A stretch of DNA of 64,000 nt. It comes from Ruminococcus flavefaciens. GTDB lineage: Bacteria > Bacillota > Clostridia > Oscillospirales > Ruminococcaceae. Positions 7,581-16,361 of the stretch are shown here, piece after piece. The notes beneath the pieces were generated by a model that searched no databases, was not told where the DNA came from, and worked only from the letters and a program-made list of their open reading frames with translations. How positions within the stretch are numbered: position 1 is the stretch's first letter; each line of letters opens with the position of its first letter. The translations under genes were made by a program, and so were the position numbers. Location: NCBI GenBank assembly GCA_002371825.1, contig DFHF01000038.1:35192-99191 (forward strand), given 5' to 3'.

Positions 7581-9614
7581 TTATTTCTTCTTTCCGCCAA
7601 GTGACTTAACGATATACTTTCCGCAGAGCTGACGGCTCTTGCCCACGTTGAAAACGTGTTCATGGAAGGTCTTGTCGATAGTCTCACGGTACTGAGCCTT
7701 ATTTGCCAGCATTTCAGCTATCATCTCGTTTACGGAACCGATATTTTCAGGCTCCACCTCACGTCCGATAACGCTTCTGAGGGTGATATTGATAGGCTTG
7801 GTCTTTATCTTCTGCCACTCAGTATTCATGACCTTCATGGGAGTATTGATAAAGAGCACCGGTCTCTTGGTAACGAAGGCGTACTCCCAGCTGATATCTG
7901 ACCAGTCGGTGATAAGCACATCAGCCTCCATAACAGGATTGTTTGACGAGAAGTCAGTCTGTATCTCAATATTCGGGCTGTCTGCAAACTTCTCCTTCAT
8001 CACCTCGAACTTCTCAGCCTCATGGCGTACCTGCTGAGGATGAGGACGAACGATTATATCGTAATCTGTCTTTGAGAGTGCTTCAAGGAGGCCGTCAATA
8101 CAGGAATCGATGATATTATCAGGCTGCCATGAAGGAGCGATAAGTATCTTTGGCACCTTGTTTTCGGGGTGCTCTGTACTCTCGTACTTCTCTATCATCT
8201 CATCAAGGAGAGGATATCCTGTTTCAACCAGTCTCTTCTTAGGAGTTTTATAGAGCTCCTCAGAATCCCTGAGCTCGCTTACACAGTCCACTCCGACTGC
8301 AAATACTGTATCATACCAGTCAAGAGCGCCCTTTCTGAGGGTAAGTGCTGTACTTCCCATGCCGTGGAAGGTATAGACGTACTCTACATCCTTTCTTACC
8401 CTTGAACGCTTCAGGTGATATTTTTCAAGGTCCGGAACAGTAGTTACGCACATATCACAGTCCAGCTTCATAAAAAGCGGGATGAGGTATTTGTCAGAAG
8501 CGATATAGTAAGGCTTTATCTGCTCTCTTGTATCCTTGAAGATAATATCGTCCGGGTCACTTGTAACGTAGTGGATATCTATATCTGAGTGTTCACAGAT
8601 ATAGTCTATCATGCCTGAATAGTACTTATAGAATCCGCTCTGCTCTGAATAGAACATGAGCTGCATCTTTTCAACTGAGAAGAACTTCTTATAATCAGCC
8701 TTCTCACGCTCTCTGTACTGCTTATGCTCCTTTTCCTTTTCGATACGCTGAGCCTGCATCTTCTTCAGGTAGTCGTAATCGATGTACTTCTTAGGAGGCA
8801 TACAGAGATTGGTAAGGTACATCATCGGTATTGCGAAGAGGTTTCCGAATATCCAGTAAAGACCTACTCCTGTAGGTACAAGGAATGCAAAATATGTTGA
8901 GAATGCTACCATGAATATTGTGGTGAGCACCTTGTTTGTATTTCCCTGAGCCATCTGAAGGATATTTATCTTGTTCTGTACCCAGCAGAGCAGCCATGCA
9001 CTTACACCTGAGAAGAAAGGTATGAGCAGAAGTCTGTCCAGATGCTTGATGGAAGGGGTAAGGCTCAGGTCTATTCCCAGAAAATGAGTATCCAGCTCTT
9101 TTATATCCTTTATGATATTATCTCCGGCAACACCGCTTCCCGGCAGTATACCGTCCTTTATCTGACGGATTATCTCGTTCTGGTACACATTGTCCTCAGT
9201 CTTTGAGCTGCCGACAACATTTACGAGCCAGTCACGAAGATCATCGATAACGCTTGAATCTATCTGCAGTACATATGAGAGCGGACGGTAGATAACATAT
9301 ACCAGTCCAAGTACAAGCGGTATCTGTATGAGAAGAGGTACTGTACCAAGTATAGGGTGATACTTGTATCTCTTATAAAGGGCAAGCCTCTCATCGGCCA
9401 GCTTATCCTTATCGTCTATATATTTTATCTTGAGCGCGTTCTCCTCAGGCATGAGCCTTACCATGTTGATGGAATTCTTCTGTGTGAGAAGGCTCAGCGG
9501 GAAGAGAAGGAATTTGGTGAACAGTGTGAATACGATTATACTCAGGCCGTAATTATGGATGATATTGTAGATTATTCCCATGAACCAGCCAAGTATATTA
9601 CCTAATACTGACAT
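7581..9614 (-). CDS. YidC/Oxa1 membrane insertase fused to a TagB/TagF-type polyol-phosphate transferase
   Basis: 677 residues. Residues 1-275 are a YidC/Oxa1 unit: hydrophobic segments at about 5-20, 22-42, 90-112, 195-212 and 230-268, the first-hairpin pattern TLFTKFLLFPLSL (the usual groove Arg is Lys34 here), and YHPILGTVPLLIQIPL. A basic linker (about 280-310) leads to a cytosolic domain (about 320-672) with the CDP-glycerol glycerophosphotransferase signatures: TFHGMGST (416-422), RPHPQQ (523-528) and TDWSDISWEY (569-578). AGGAGC precedes ATG 9614. It is the last gene of the operon with an LtaS-like enzyme, so a teichoic-acid-like polymer role is inferred. Both domains look full length; a single uninterrupted frame argues against a sequencing join. 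Confidence 0.88.
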   Translation of the reverse strand: MSVLGNILGWFMGIIYNIIHNYGLSIIVFTLFTKFLLFPLSLLTQKNSINMVRLMPEENALKIKYIDDKDKLADERLALYKRYKYHPILGTVPLLIQIPLVLGLVYVIYRPLSYVLQIDSSVIDDLRDWLVNVVGSSKTEDNVYQNEIIRQIKDGILPGSGVAGDNIIKDIKELDTHFLGIDLSLTPSIKHLDRLLLIPFFSGVSAWLLCWVQNKINILQMAQGNTNKVLTTIFMVAFSTYFAFLVPTGVGLYWIFGNLFAIPMMYLTNLCMPPKKYIDYDYLKKMQAQRIEKEKEHKQYREREKADYKKFFSVEKMQLMFYSEQSGFYKYYSGMIDYICEHSDIDIHYVTSDPDDIIFKDTREQIKPYYIASDKYLIPLFMKLDCDMCVTTVPDLEKYHLKRSRVRKDVEYVYTFHGMGSTALTLRKGALDWYDTVFAVGVDCVSELRDSEELYKTPKKRLVETGYPLLDEMIEKYESTEHPENKVPKILIAPSWQPDNIIDSCIDGLLEALSKTDYDIIVRPHPQQVRHEAEKFEVMKEKFADSPNIEIQTDFSSNNPVMEADVLITDWSDISWEYAFVTKRPVLFINTPMKVMNTEWQKIKTKPINITLRSVIGREVEPENIGSVNEMIAEMLANKAQYRETIDKTFHEHVFNVGKSRQLCGKYIVKSLGGKKK

Positions 9615-9635
9615 ATATATGTGCTCCTGTAAAGA

Positions 9636-9884
9636 TTACTTTTCATCATCGTCAGCAAGAAGATCATCTGCTGTGATAACATCTTTTTCACCGTCATGAA
9701 GTGCATTGATCTCTGAAGCGTCAATAGAGGGCTCCTCATCGGTCTTTTTCTTGAAAACACGCTTTATCTTGCTCCAGAAGATACCGATAACAGTACCAAG
9801 AGCGATGACTACACCTGCTCCTATCTGGATGATATAGCTTGTGGTTGCGGGGTCAATGTACATTGCTGCTGTTGAAGTAATCAT
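9636..9884 (-). CDS. Small single-pass membrane protein with acidic tail
   Basis: 82 residues. MYIDPATTSYIIQ leads into one hydrophobic helix (about 18-36, GAGVVIALGTVIGIFW), then a basic stop (KIKRVFKKK) and an acidic cytosolic tail ending DDLLADDDEK. AAAGGA lies upstream of ATG 9884. It sits between the phosphoglycerol transferase and the YidC-fusion gene in the same operon (21 bases to the next start). The Y-I-D-P opening is seen in small membrane proteins near surface-polymer genes, but I cannot assign a function; an accessory or assembly subunit is a guess. Confidence 0.75.
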   Translation of the reverse strand: MITSTAAMYIDPATTSYIIQIGAGVVIALGTVIGIFWSKIKRVFKKKTDEEPSIDASEINALHDGEKDVITADDLLADDDEK

Positions 9885-10005
9885 ATGATCATATCCTTTC
9901 TTATTTCAGGGACCGGCCTAATCTTTTTCAGCCATCTTTTCCCAGTTTTTCATTTCCCTTGCGCTGCCCTTTACTTTCCAACGGGCATAAATGTTTTACT
10001 TAAGC

Positions 10006-11847
10006 TTACTCATGTTCCGGCTGAGCCTCCCAGTTATTGAAATCTCTGGCATCGCCGGTGATCTTATAGAGAGTTTTGTATACAGTCTTGCCGTATCCGG
10101 CGAACTTGAATGTCTGGAGCCAGCGGTCCGGGTGGAGCTCATTCTCAGCAACATCGTTGAAGGAGATACCGAACTTCTCATGGTCGATGCCTGCATATTC
10201 AAGGATGCTGGCAGGGAAGAAATCCAGAGACTGCTCTGAATATCTGTCATATTTCAGCTGGCCGCTCTCAGCATTTGCAGGCTTTACAAGGAGAGCAGTA
10301 GTAATAGCACTGTCCAGTCCTTCCTTGCCGTCCACTTCGATCTCGCTTGGAGCTCTTCCGTGGTCGCCGAGAACAACAATTGTGGAGTTATCATATATGC
10401 CCAGTTTTTTCATCTGGTCGAAGTAATAGAAGAGGATCTCAAAATCTCCTCTGGTAGTTACCCAACGGTCAAGGGGGATAGTGCTGTCATAGAGATCAGC
10501 CAGCTCCTGCTCGGAATCATGAGCACCGTTAAGGTGGATATATGAAAAAGTCTTGTTAGGTGAATCAGCGGTAAACTCATGACTGGTTATGTAGTCATAG
10601 TATTTGAGGTCGGATTCAAGTCCGACAGCCATAGGGAGCATATCGTCCATATCGCTCTTAGTTCTCACAAAGTCGGCGGAGAGATTTGCGCCGAATCCGT
10701 TGATGAACTCATTCTTCCACATATAGGGTGAAAGCTTTGAGAGTGAGAGCTGGGTCATTGCAGGGATTATACCCTTGCCGCCCAGATAATTGAACTCCAC
10801 ATCATCGGGGTCACAGTGGCTGATATTATCGCACTGATCCTCCAGCTGAGCAACGCTGCCATAGGTAGTCAGATTGTCGATCAGGAGGTTTACATCGTAG
10901 CCATTCTCCTTGAGGTTCTTGGGAACAGTATCACCGTCCCAGGCCTCACCCACATAATCTATCCAGTCATTTCCCTCATAGTGCTTATGAGTGAGCATCT
11001 GCGGGATAGAAGGGAAGGTATTTGTATTATGGGATACATTGTTCTGATAGAAGGTGAATCCGTCGAACTCATCCTTGACATCGGGATATTCCTTGATTAC
11101 CCTGTCCATCCAGAGGCTGTCCAGTCTGTCGACGAGAAATACCACTATATTTCCGTCCTTTGAGAGATCCATGGTCTGCTCATAGGAGAGATAGGATGTA
11201 TACTGCTTCTTGTACTTGCTGAAATCAGCAGATGCAATGGAAGAGCCTGTACCGGCAAGCTGCATCAGGAATATGAGTCCGGATATATATGGTATGATCC
11301 TGCCCTTACTGAAGGTAAAGAGCTTTGCATTTTTTGCGAACCATGATATGACTGTGAGTATCACCGGCAGGGCTGCAATACATATGAACAGCACCAGATT
11401 CAGTATGACTGATTTATCATTATCCTTATAGCTTGAATTATCACCTGTCACTGCCGCCATTTTGCTGTTGAGCAGAAGTGACTGAGTATATCCTGCAAGC
11501 AGCAGTCCGAAGAGGGCACTTGACACAAGCTTGCATAGCTTCTCATGTATCATAAGGAGTATATTCAGCACCAGACACAGGTCTGCGGCAAATACCAGGG
11601 CAGTCAGCAGCATGGGCACTGCGACTCTGCCGAAGGTAACGACAAACTCCCTTTGATTTCCCAGGAAAATATCTATCGGTGAGAAGAAGAACAGCGTAAA
11701 GCTGAATGCAATGCTGAGGATAATTATCGGCAGCTCATTTTTCTTATTGAATCTTGAGAACCAGCTGTTCTTTTCCTTCTTTGCTGATTTTTTCTCCGCT
11801 TTGATATTTTTTTCTTCTGTTCCTTTATTTTTTTCTTTCTTTCCCAT
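10006..11847 (-). CDS. LtaS/MdoB-like phosphoglycerol transferase (alkaline phosphatase superfamily)
   Basis: 613 residues. A very basic cytosolic N-terminus (Lys/Glu-rich, 1-36) is followed by about five membrane segments (39-200) and a large extracellular catalytic domain. Metal-site pieces of the superfamily are visible: IVVFLVDRLD (about 234-243), the probable nucleophile Thr in NTNTFPSIP (about 274-282), HLNGAHD, and LGDHGRAPSE. The layout of five TMs plus sulfatase fold matches lipoteichoic-acid synthases, which move glycerol-phosphate from phosphatidylglycerol on the outer face. Its first metal ligand motif is VDRLD rather than the common VES-type pattern. First gene of the operon, with GAGGTGA before ATG 11847. 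Confidence 0.85.
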   Translation of the reverse strand: MGKKEKNKGTEEKNIKAEKKSAKKEKNSWFSRFNKKNELPIIILSIAFSFTLFFFSPIDIFLGNQREFVVTFGRVAVPMLLTALVFAADLCLVLNILLMIHEKLCKLVSSALFGLLLAGYTQSLLLNSKMAAVTGDNSSYKDNDKSVILNLVLFICIAALPVILTVISWFAKNAKLFTFSKGRIIPYISGLIFLMQLAGTGSSIASADFSKYKKQYTSYLSYEQTMDLSKDGNIVVFLVDRLDSLWMDRVIKEYPDVKDEFDGFTFYQNNVSHNTNTFPSIPQMLTHKHYEGNDWIDYVGEAWDGDTVPKNLKENGYDVNLLIDNLTTYGSVAQLEDQCDNISHCDPDDVEFNYLGGKGIIPAMTQLSLSKLSPYMWKNEFINGFGANLSADFVRTKSDMDDMLPMAVGLESDLKYYDYITSHEFTADSPNKTFSYIHLNGAHDSEQELADLYDSTIPLDRWVTTRGDFEILFYYFDQMKKLGIYDNSTIVVLGDHGRAPSEIEVDGKEGLDSAITTALLVKPANAESGQLKYDRYSEQSLDFFPASILEYAGIDHEKFGISFNDVAENELHPDRWLQTFKFAGYGKTVYKTLYKITGDARDFNNWEAQPEHE

Positions 11848-11940
11848 AGTTCACCTCATAGCGGAAAGCCCTGTATATCGCATTTTCCAAGGCGAAAGAG
11901 CTGTCCGGAAAGTACAAAAATATATAATCATGCACCTTAC

Positions 11941-11969
11941 ATTGTACCACAGTGCAGCTTTAATGTCAA
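11941..11969 (-). promoter_or_regulatory. Sigma-A promoter of the surface-polymer operon
   Basis: On the - strand, TTGACA (11969-11964) and TACAAT (11946-11941) are 17 bases apart. The predicted transcript starts near 11934, giving a leader of about 87 nt before ATG 11847. Confidence 0.8.
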
Positions 11970-12020
11970 GGAAGCGCCGGAGAATCGGCATTTCAAACAA
12001 AATTGAAAGAATCACCAGAT

Positions 12021-12060
12021 AAAAAAACAGCAGAAACAGTATAGCCCTGCTTCTGCTGTC
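12021..12060 (-). terminator. Terminator of the ECF sigma/Thr-rich protein operon
   Basis: On the - strand, ACAGCAGAA ... TTCTGCTGT is followed by TTTTTTT, 29 bases after the stop of the Thr-rich protein gene. Confidence 0.8.
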
Positions 12061-12088
12061 CGGCTGAACGGAGCCGGTGATCAACTTA

Positions 12089-13615
12089 TCATCTGTCTGT
12101 TATTTCATACATATTATCCAGAAATGCCTTGACTGCTTCAGGTCCGATATAAATACTCGGGTTCGCATTATTTCCGTCCTCTGAAACGAAATAATCGTTC
12201 TTGAACTGGATATATCCATCCTTTTTAAATCGGAACTCAAAGACATCAGAACCCAGGACCTTCACATAGACAGATCCGTAAACACTGTCATCTGCGCCAT
12301 AAACCGGTTCCTGCTCAATAAGCACTACCGGAAGTTCCCGGTAGTGTTCAAGCATATCCACAAACTCTTCAATGCTGTTTCCGAACTTCATATCACCTGA
12401 AGACTGGGAATAGATCCATTCCATTGCACCGCTGCGCCGCAGATTCGTATCGTCAATGAGATCACCTACAGTATCAGGAAGGTATTCATGATTTATAAAG
12501 TAGTAGAAGTCATCATAATCCGGATATTTTACAAGAAGAGCATAATCCTCAGATATATCCTTTGCCTTATATAACTCCACCGTACCACTCACTACACTGT
12601 CTGATACTTCGTCATAACCGCTCGCCTCATTGTCACCGATTTTCCGATCAACATCTTCCGGCTCCGCTGTATTATCATTCGGATAATACGAATAATAATC
12701 CGTCAGACTATCATATTTGATCTGAGTAGTTGTTGTAGTACCTGAAAGATTCGTCATAGTTGAGGTCGTAAAATATACTCCGGTAGTAGTAGTGAGCGAA
12801 CTGTAATCCGGCGGCCACAAAGGCGGAGAGCCTGTAGTCGTCGTAGTGTAAAACATTACCCCGGTCGTAGTAGTGTAATGGTACATTGCTGTAGTCGCCG
12901 TGGTGTAATAGTGCTTTGCCGTAGTTGTCGTAGCGTAATGATTTGCAGTAGTTGTGGTGGTGTAGTAATGCTTTGCCGTAGTTGTGGTGGTATTATTGCT
13001 GTACCGCACAGTAGTAGAGGTAGTGCCATGGTAGTAGGCAGTCCCCGAAGAAGCTGTTGTCCTTGTGGAAGTAGTACTCCTGGACGGAAGCACAGGTCCG
13101 GCTGCCATAGTCGTAGTGGTCCCGCCCTCATGTGCTCCGCCGACAGCTGTAGTAGTCGGTCTTTCAGGATAGACAGCTCCCGTTTCTTCCTCTGCCGCAG
13201 TTGTCACAATTGAAACATTCCCCGAAGCATCCGTGAATGTGGTCTGTACAGAGGAAGTATCGCTCTCAGCTGACACTGCTGTGGAAACAGTAGTCACTAT
13301 CGGCCTGCCACCGGTATCAGAAACCGCAGTAGTAACGATAAGCTCTCCGGAGATATCTGTAGTATCGATAATATTCTCCGTAGATTCTGATATATCCTCC
13401 TCAGATATTATATTTGACTGATCGTTTTCTCTTCCCGGAATGATCGATCTGAGCAGTTCGCTTTTCCATATATTCATTCCAACGAAAATAACGATAAAGC
13501 AGCTCATCAGAGCAGAGGCACTCTTTATCACAAGTGCTCTTTTGCGTTTTTTATCAGCAAGATATCTGTCTCTCATCTGAAAAACGCTCTCTGCAACTTC
13601 TTTATAATCTTTCAT
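12089..13615 (-). CDS. Single-pass membrane protein with long Thr-rich extracellular linker, probable sigma-factor partner
   Basis: 508 residues from ATG 13615, which has GGAGGG eight bases upstream (an in-frame TTG at 13621 is less likely). Residues 1-26 are basic and cytosolic, and one TM helix follows (about 27-46). A region of about 250 residues is made of Thr runs broken by AKHYY, NH and YH blocks (roughly residues 150-300). A C-terminal globular region of about 180 residues follows, without a recognised family. It overlaps the ECF sigma gene by 14 bases. A short cytosolic N-terminus, single TM and glycosylatable linker to an outer domain is the layout of surface-sensing anti-sigma proteins such as RsgI, but no sequence relation to RsgI is visible. 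Confidence 0.8.
   Translation of the reverse strand: MKDYKEVAESVFQMRDRYLADKKRKRALVIKSASALMSCFIVIFVGMNIWKSELLRSIIPGRENDQSNIISEEDISESTENIIDTTDISGELIVTTAVSDTGGRPIVTTVSTAVSAESDTSSVQTTFTDASGNVSIVTTAAEEETGAVYPERPTTTAVGGAHEGGTTTTMAAGPVLPSRSTTSTRTTASSGTAYYHGTTSTTVRYSNNTTTTTAKHYYTTTTTANHYATTTTAKHYYTTATTAMYHYTTTTGVMFYTTTTTGSPPLWPPDYSSLTTTTGVYFTTSTMTNLSGTTTTTQIKYDSLTDYYSYYPNDNTAEPEDVDRKIGDNEASGYDEVSDSVVSGTVELYKAKDISEDYALLVKYPDYDDFYYFINHEYLPDTVGDLIDDTNLRRSGAMEWIYSQSSGDMKFGNSIEEFVDMLEHYRELPVVLIEQEPVYGADDSVYGSVYVKVLGSDVFEFRFKKDGYIQFKNDYFVSEDGNNANPSIYIGPEAVKAFLDNMYEITDR
12840..13080 (-). repeat. Low-complexity repeats encoding Thr-rich linker
   Basis: Imperfect 30-40 base units rich in GTAGT/GTCGT on the + strand encode TTTTT-AKHYY-TTTTT blocks in the membrane protein. 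Codon variation among ACT, ACC, ACA and ACG for Thr indicates selection on the protein rather than simple slippage. Confidence 0.7.
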
Positions 13616-14156
13616 ACTCAAATCCCTCCTTTTCCAGTTCGGATTTAAGCGACTGTTTGGCTCTATAGAGGATATTTTCTATCTGCCGCCTTGTCTTTTT
13701 CATTATTTGAGCAGTCTCCTCATTGCTGAAATTCTCAAAAAACGTAAGGCAGAGTGCCTGACGATAATCGGGATTCAGCTTCTCCATCGCATTATACAGG
13801 TGTTGTTTTTGTTCTTCAATAAGGTAATTCCGCTCTATATCCTCCTCATCTTTTATACCGTCAAGATCGTCGATGGGCTGGTCCGCATATTTAGTACGTT
13901 TTCTGAAACTATCTGTTGCCGCATTCCTTCCTATAGCATAGAGCCATGTTTTGAAAAGGCTTTTACCGTTGAATTTAGGCTTTTTGGTAACGAGCTTGAA
14001 AAAAGTATACTCCATAAGCTCTTCTGCCGCACCCATATTTCCGGTAATACTATTCAGATAAAGTATCAGGCCATCCTTGTAATCACGGATGATCTCCACA
14101 ATACCGTTATCATCTCCGTTGAGGAACTTACGATAGCAATCTGCTCCGTTATCCAT
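13602..14156 (-). CDS. ECF-type RNA polymerase sigma factor
   Basis: 184 residues from ATG 14156, preceded by GGGGGAGGG; the in-frame ATG at 14219 has no ribosome site. Region 2 is seen in DYKDGLILYLNSITGN ... LFKTWLYAIGRNAATDSFRKR, the last part being the -10 recognition helix pattern. Region 4 is seen in LNPDYRQALCLTFFENFSNEETAQIM, with the DNA-contacting helix RRQIENILYRAKQSLK. The gene overlaps the downstream membrane protein by 14 bases, so the two are likely a sigma factor and its regulator. No obvious ECF-type promoter (AAC/CGT) was confirmed upstream. Confidence 0.9.
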   Translation of the reverse strand: MDNGADCYRKFLNGDDNGIVEIIRDYKDGLILYLNSITGNMGAAEELMEYTFFKLVTKKPKFNGKSLFKTWLYAIGRNAATDSFRKRTKYADQPIDDLDGIKDEEDIERNYLIEEQKQHLYNAMEKLNPDYRQALCLTFFENFSNEETAQIMKKTRRQIENILYRAKQSLKSELEKEGFEYERL

Positions 14157-14340
14157 TGGCCCTCCCCCTCTCAATATCGCTCCGCAAGCAGTTTCCGGAG
14201 CGAACGTATTATCTGCCATTTCATTTATTTGACGTACAGAAGGGACAAAACTCTCACCCTGTCGTCAAAAAAACAGCAATTATGATTATAGCAGAATCCG
14301 GAAATAAAATCAAGCGTTGGTAAATGATTATTCTTATTAA

Positions 14341-14368
14341 TTGTTTGTTCAGATAAAAATGGTAAAAT
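14341..14368 (+). promoter_or_regulatory. Possible promoter of the CPBP-like gene
   Basis: TTGTTT and TAAAAT are 16 bases apart, about 95 bases upstream of the GTG start at 14465. Weak -35 match. Confidence 0.4.
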
Positions 14369-14464
14369 AGTAACATTGATAGTGCAGAATTATGGTATCA
14401 TTATGATGAGTAATTATAATATTATATATATAAGTAACAGATTATTCTGAATGGGGGTGGCGAA

Positions 14465-15631
14465 GTGAAAAGCGAAGCAATAACTACAAAAAAAGACATT
14501 ATAAACGTCATTGAAGATTTCGACCCCACAGTTCAAAGTAAAACATATAACGAAAAATTCAAGAGCTGGAGAAAAAGCAAAGATAATCCCTTCACCTTCC
14601 GATTCGAGACCAACTCCAAGGAAAAGGTATTCAACGACAGCCGTGGATTTGAAAATAAATCCCTGCCGTCAGCCGAGCGCCGCACTATCATTGCCATAAT
14701 GCACATTATAGGCATTGCAATGCTTATGTACATAACAATAGATACTGTGCTGGGAACAGGCATAATCTACATCCTCGACTTTTTAGGCATCGATATCCAC
14801 ACCAGCCTCTTCAGCTCCGCAGTCTACGGCGGCGGCACTGAGATAGTTACAACTATGCTGGCAATATCCTGTCTCTCTCTTCTGGTCCCGATAGTGTACC
14901 TGCACAAAAAGCTGAAAATGCCGTTCAAGGTGGAATTCATGAGCACTGTAAATGATTCTGCGGAGATACTTTCAAGCATCGGCATGGCCATGGTAGTCTG
15001 TACGATAGTCTGCCTGCCATCGGCATATTCCAGCTCCACAAGAGATATATACAACTACTTCCGCACTATAGATACTGACATCTCGATCTGGGATCAGAAG
15101 GAATTCGTTATCTATACCATATTTGAGATAGTCGTACTTTCCATACTTAACGAGATACTCCTCCGGGGAGGTATCTTCGGAGCACTCCGTCAGTTCGGCG
15201 ACAGCTTTGCTATCACGGTAACAGCCGTTGTCTCAGCCCTTCTCACAAGAGATTTCTATGAGATGCCTGCGGCTATACTCATATCGATCGTTGCATCTGT
15301 GGGAATGCTCAGGAGCGGTACCATCATCACTGCTTTCTTCGTAAGGATAATCTACAAGATCTACCTTTTCACACTGATAATATTTGAAGTCGATACATCG
15401 TCAAATATGATGATAAACAGGAACCTCTTCATGCTGATAGTTTTTATATCAGGAGTTGCGGTTGCAATGTCCATACAGGTTCTCGGCAAGAGAAAGCGCA
15501 AAAAGGTCTATGCTCCCTACCAGTCCGAGAACCCGGCAATTTCCAGATTCGCCTTTGCCATGAGGCGTTCACTGTTTTTCTCCATTGCCGGTATATGCCT
15601 GCTTCAGGCTCTGATAGATGTGGTGCTGTAA
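14465..15631 (+). CDS. CPBP-like multi-pass membrane protein, probably degenerate active site
   Basis: 388 residues from GTG 14465 with GGGGGTGG upstream. A cytosolic N-terminus of about 75 residues precedes roughly eight hydrophobic segments. The segment VLSILNEILLRGGIFGALRQFG corresponds to CPBP motif 1 (EE-x3-R), but the first Glu is Asn (NEILLR). The second motif, normally F-x3-H, appears as SALLTRDFYEMP with no His, and no clear third H/N motif is seen. It is therefore probably not an active Rce1-type prenyl/peptidase-like enzyme. It lies three bases before tadA on the same strand, so the two are likely co-transcribed. Confidence 0.75.
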   Translation: MKSEAITTKKDIINVIEDFDPTVQSKTYNEKFKSWRKSKDNPFTFRFETNSKEKVFNDSRGFENKSLPSAERRTIIAIMHIIGIAMLMYITIDTVLGTGIIYILDFLGIDIHTSLFSSAVYGGGTEIVTTMLAISCLSLLVPIVYLHKKLKMPFKVEFMSTVNDSAEILSSIGMAMVVCTIVCLPSAYSSSTRDIYNYFRTIDTDISIWDQKEFVIYTIFEIVVLSILNEILLRGGIFGALRQFGDSFAITVTAVVSALLTRDFYEMPAAILISIVASVGMLRSGTIITAFFVRIIYKIYLFTLIIFEVDTSSNMMINRNLFMLIVFISGVAVAMSIQVLGKRKRKKVYAPYQSENPAISRFAFAMRRSLFFSIAGICLLQALIDVVL

Positions 15632-15634
15632 GCT

Positions 15635-16141
15635 ATGGAAAGATACATGAAACGTGCCCTTGAGCTTGCCGGAGAAGCCTTTCGTGAGGGCGAAGTCCCG
15701 GTAGGCGCAGTTGTAGTAAAAAAAAGCACCGGAGAGATAGTCGGTGAAGGAAGAAATATGCGTGAGGGAGCTAAAAATGCCCTTGCCCATGCGGAGCTCA
15801 TTGCTATAGACTCAGCCTGCCGCAAGCTTGGGGGATGGAGGCTGCCCGACTGTGCTATATATGTCACTCTCGAACCCTGCCCCATGTGCTGCGGAGCAAT
15901 CATAAATGCCCGTATCGATGATGTGATCTTCGGAGCATATGACCTGAAAAGCGGCTCTGCGGTGTCAGTGCAGAAGATGTTCTCGCTGCCCTATAATTAC
16001 CGTCCGGAAGTGACCGGCGGAGTTATGGAGGAAGAATGTGCGGAGATGCTCTCGGATTTTTTCAGGCAGCTCAGAGAAAAGAAAAAGCAGGTCCGGAATA
16101 ACCTGCCAGATGATAAAGAACTGCGGCTCACAGAGGAATAG
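15635..16141 (+). CDS. tadA: tRNA adenosine(34) deaminase
   Basis: 168 residues. The zinc-deaminase core is clear: HAELIAID (HAE, zinc His and catalytic Glu) and LEPCPMCCGAI (PCxxC, two zinc Cys). Next come ARIDDVIFGAYDLKSGSA, typical of TadA. It converts A34 to I34 in tRNA-Arg(ACG) in the cytosol. The start at 15635 has only a weak ribosome site and lies three bases after the CPBP-like gene, so translational coupling is likely. The tail of about 25 residues after FRQLREKKK is longer than in compact TadA proteins. Confidence 0.95.
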   Translation: MERYMKRALELAGEAFREGEVPVGAVVVKKSTGEIVGEGRNMREGAKNALAHAELIAIDSACRKLGGWRLPDCAIYVTLEPCPMCCGAIINARIDDVIFGAYDLKSGSAVSVQKMFSLPYNYRPEVTGGVMEEECAEMLSDFFRQLREKKKQVRNNLPDDKELRLTEE

Positions 16142-16175
16142 CTCCTGATGTGTGCCGCAGGTATTTTATATAAAC

Positions 16176-16205
16176 AAAAAAGTCATGCATTTCGCATGAC
16201 TTTTC
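16176..16205. terminator. Bidirectional terminator between tadA and tRNA-Leu
   Basis: AAGTCATGC-ATTTC-GCATGACTT hairpin with TTTT on the + side and TTTTTTG on the - side. It closes tadA and, immediately next to the CCA end, the tRNA-Leu gene on the other strand. Confidence 0.85.
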
Positions 16206-16290
16206 TGGTGCGAGTAATGGGACTTGAACCCATACGTCTCTCGACACACGCCCCTCAAACGTGCCTGTCTGCCTATTCCAGCACACTCGC
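16206..16290 (-). tRNA. tRNA-Leu (anticodon GAG)
   Basis: The - strand reads GCGAGTG (acceptor) ... anticodon stem CACGT, loop TTGAGGG, stem GCGTG ... a variable arm, then TGGG-TTCAAGT-CCCA as T arm, TACTCGC acceptor, A discriminator and encoded CCA. Length 85 with a long variable arm (class II), and the acceptor stem pairs fully apart from one G-T. The anticodon in the loop is GAG, reading CUC/CUU leucine codons. Confidence 0.93.
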
Positions 16291-16361
16291 ATCTGTCAGT
16301 TTTCCTGACTGCTTTAATATTATATCAGATTATTTCTCATTTGTCAAGCACTTTTTGAAAA

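Noticed and set aside
11851..12084. 77-residue ORF upstream of the phosphoglycerol transferase
   Set aside because: It covers the promoter and the terminator hairpin and has no ribosome site.
12840..13080. Short repeats resembling a minisatellite or array
   Set aside because: They encode Thr runs within an open gene and have no constant unit or spacers.
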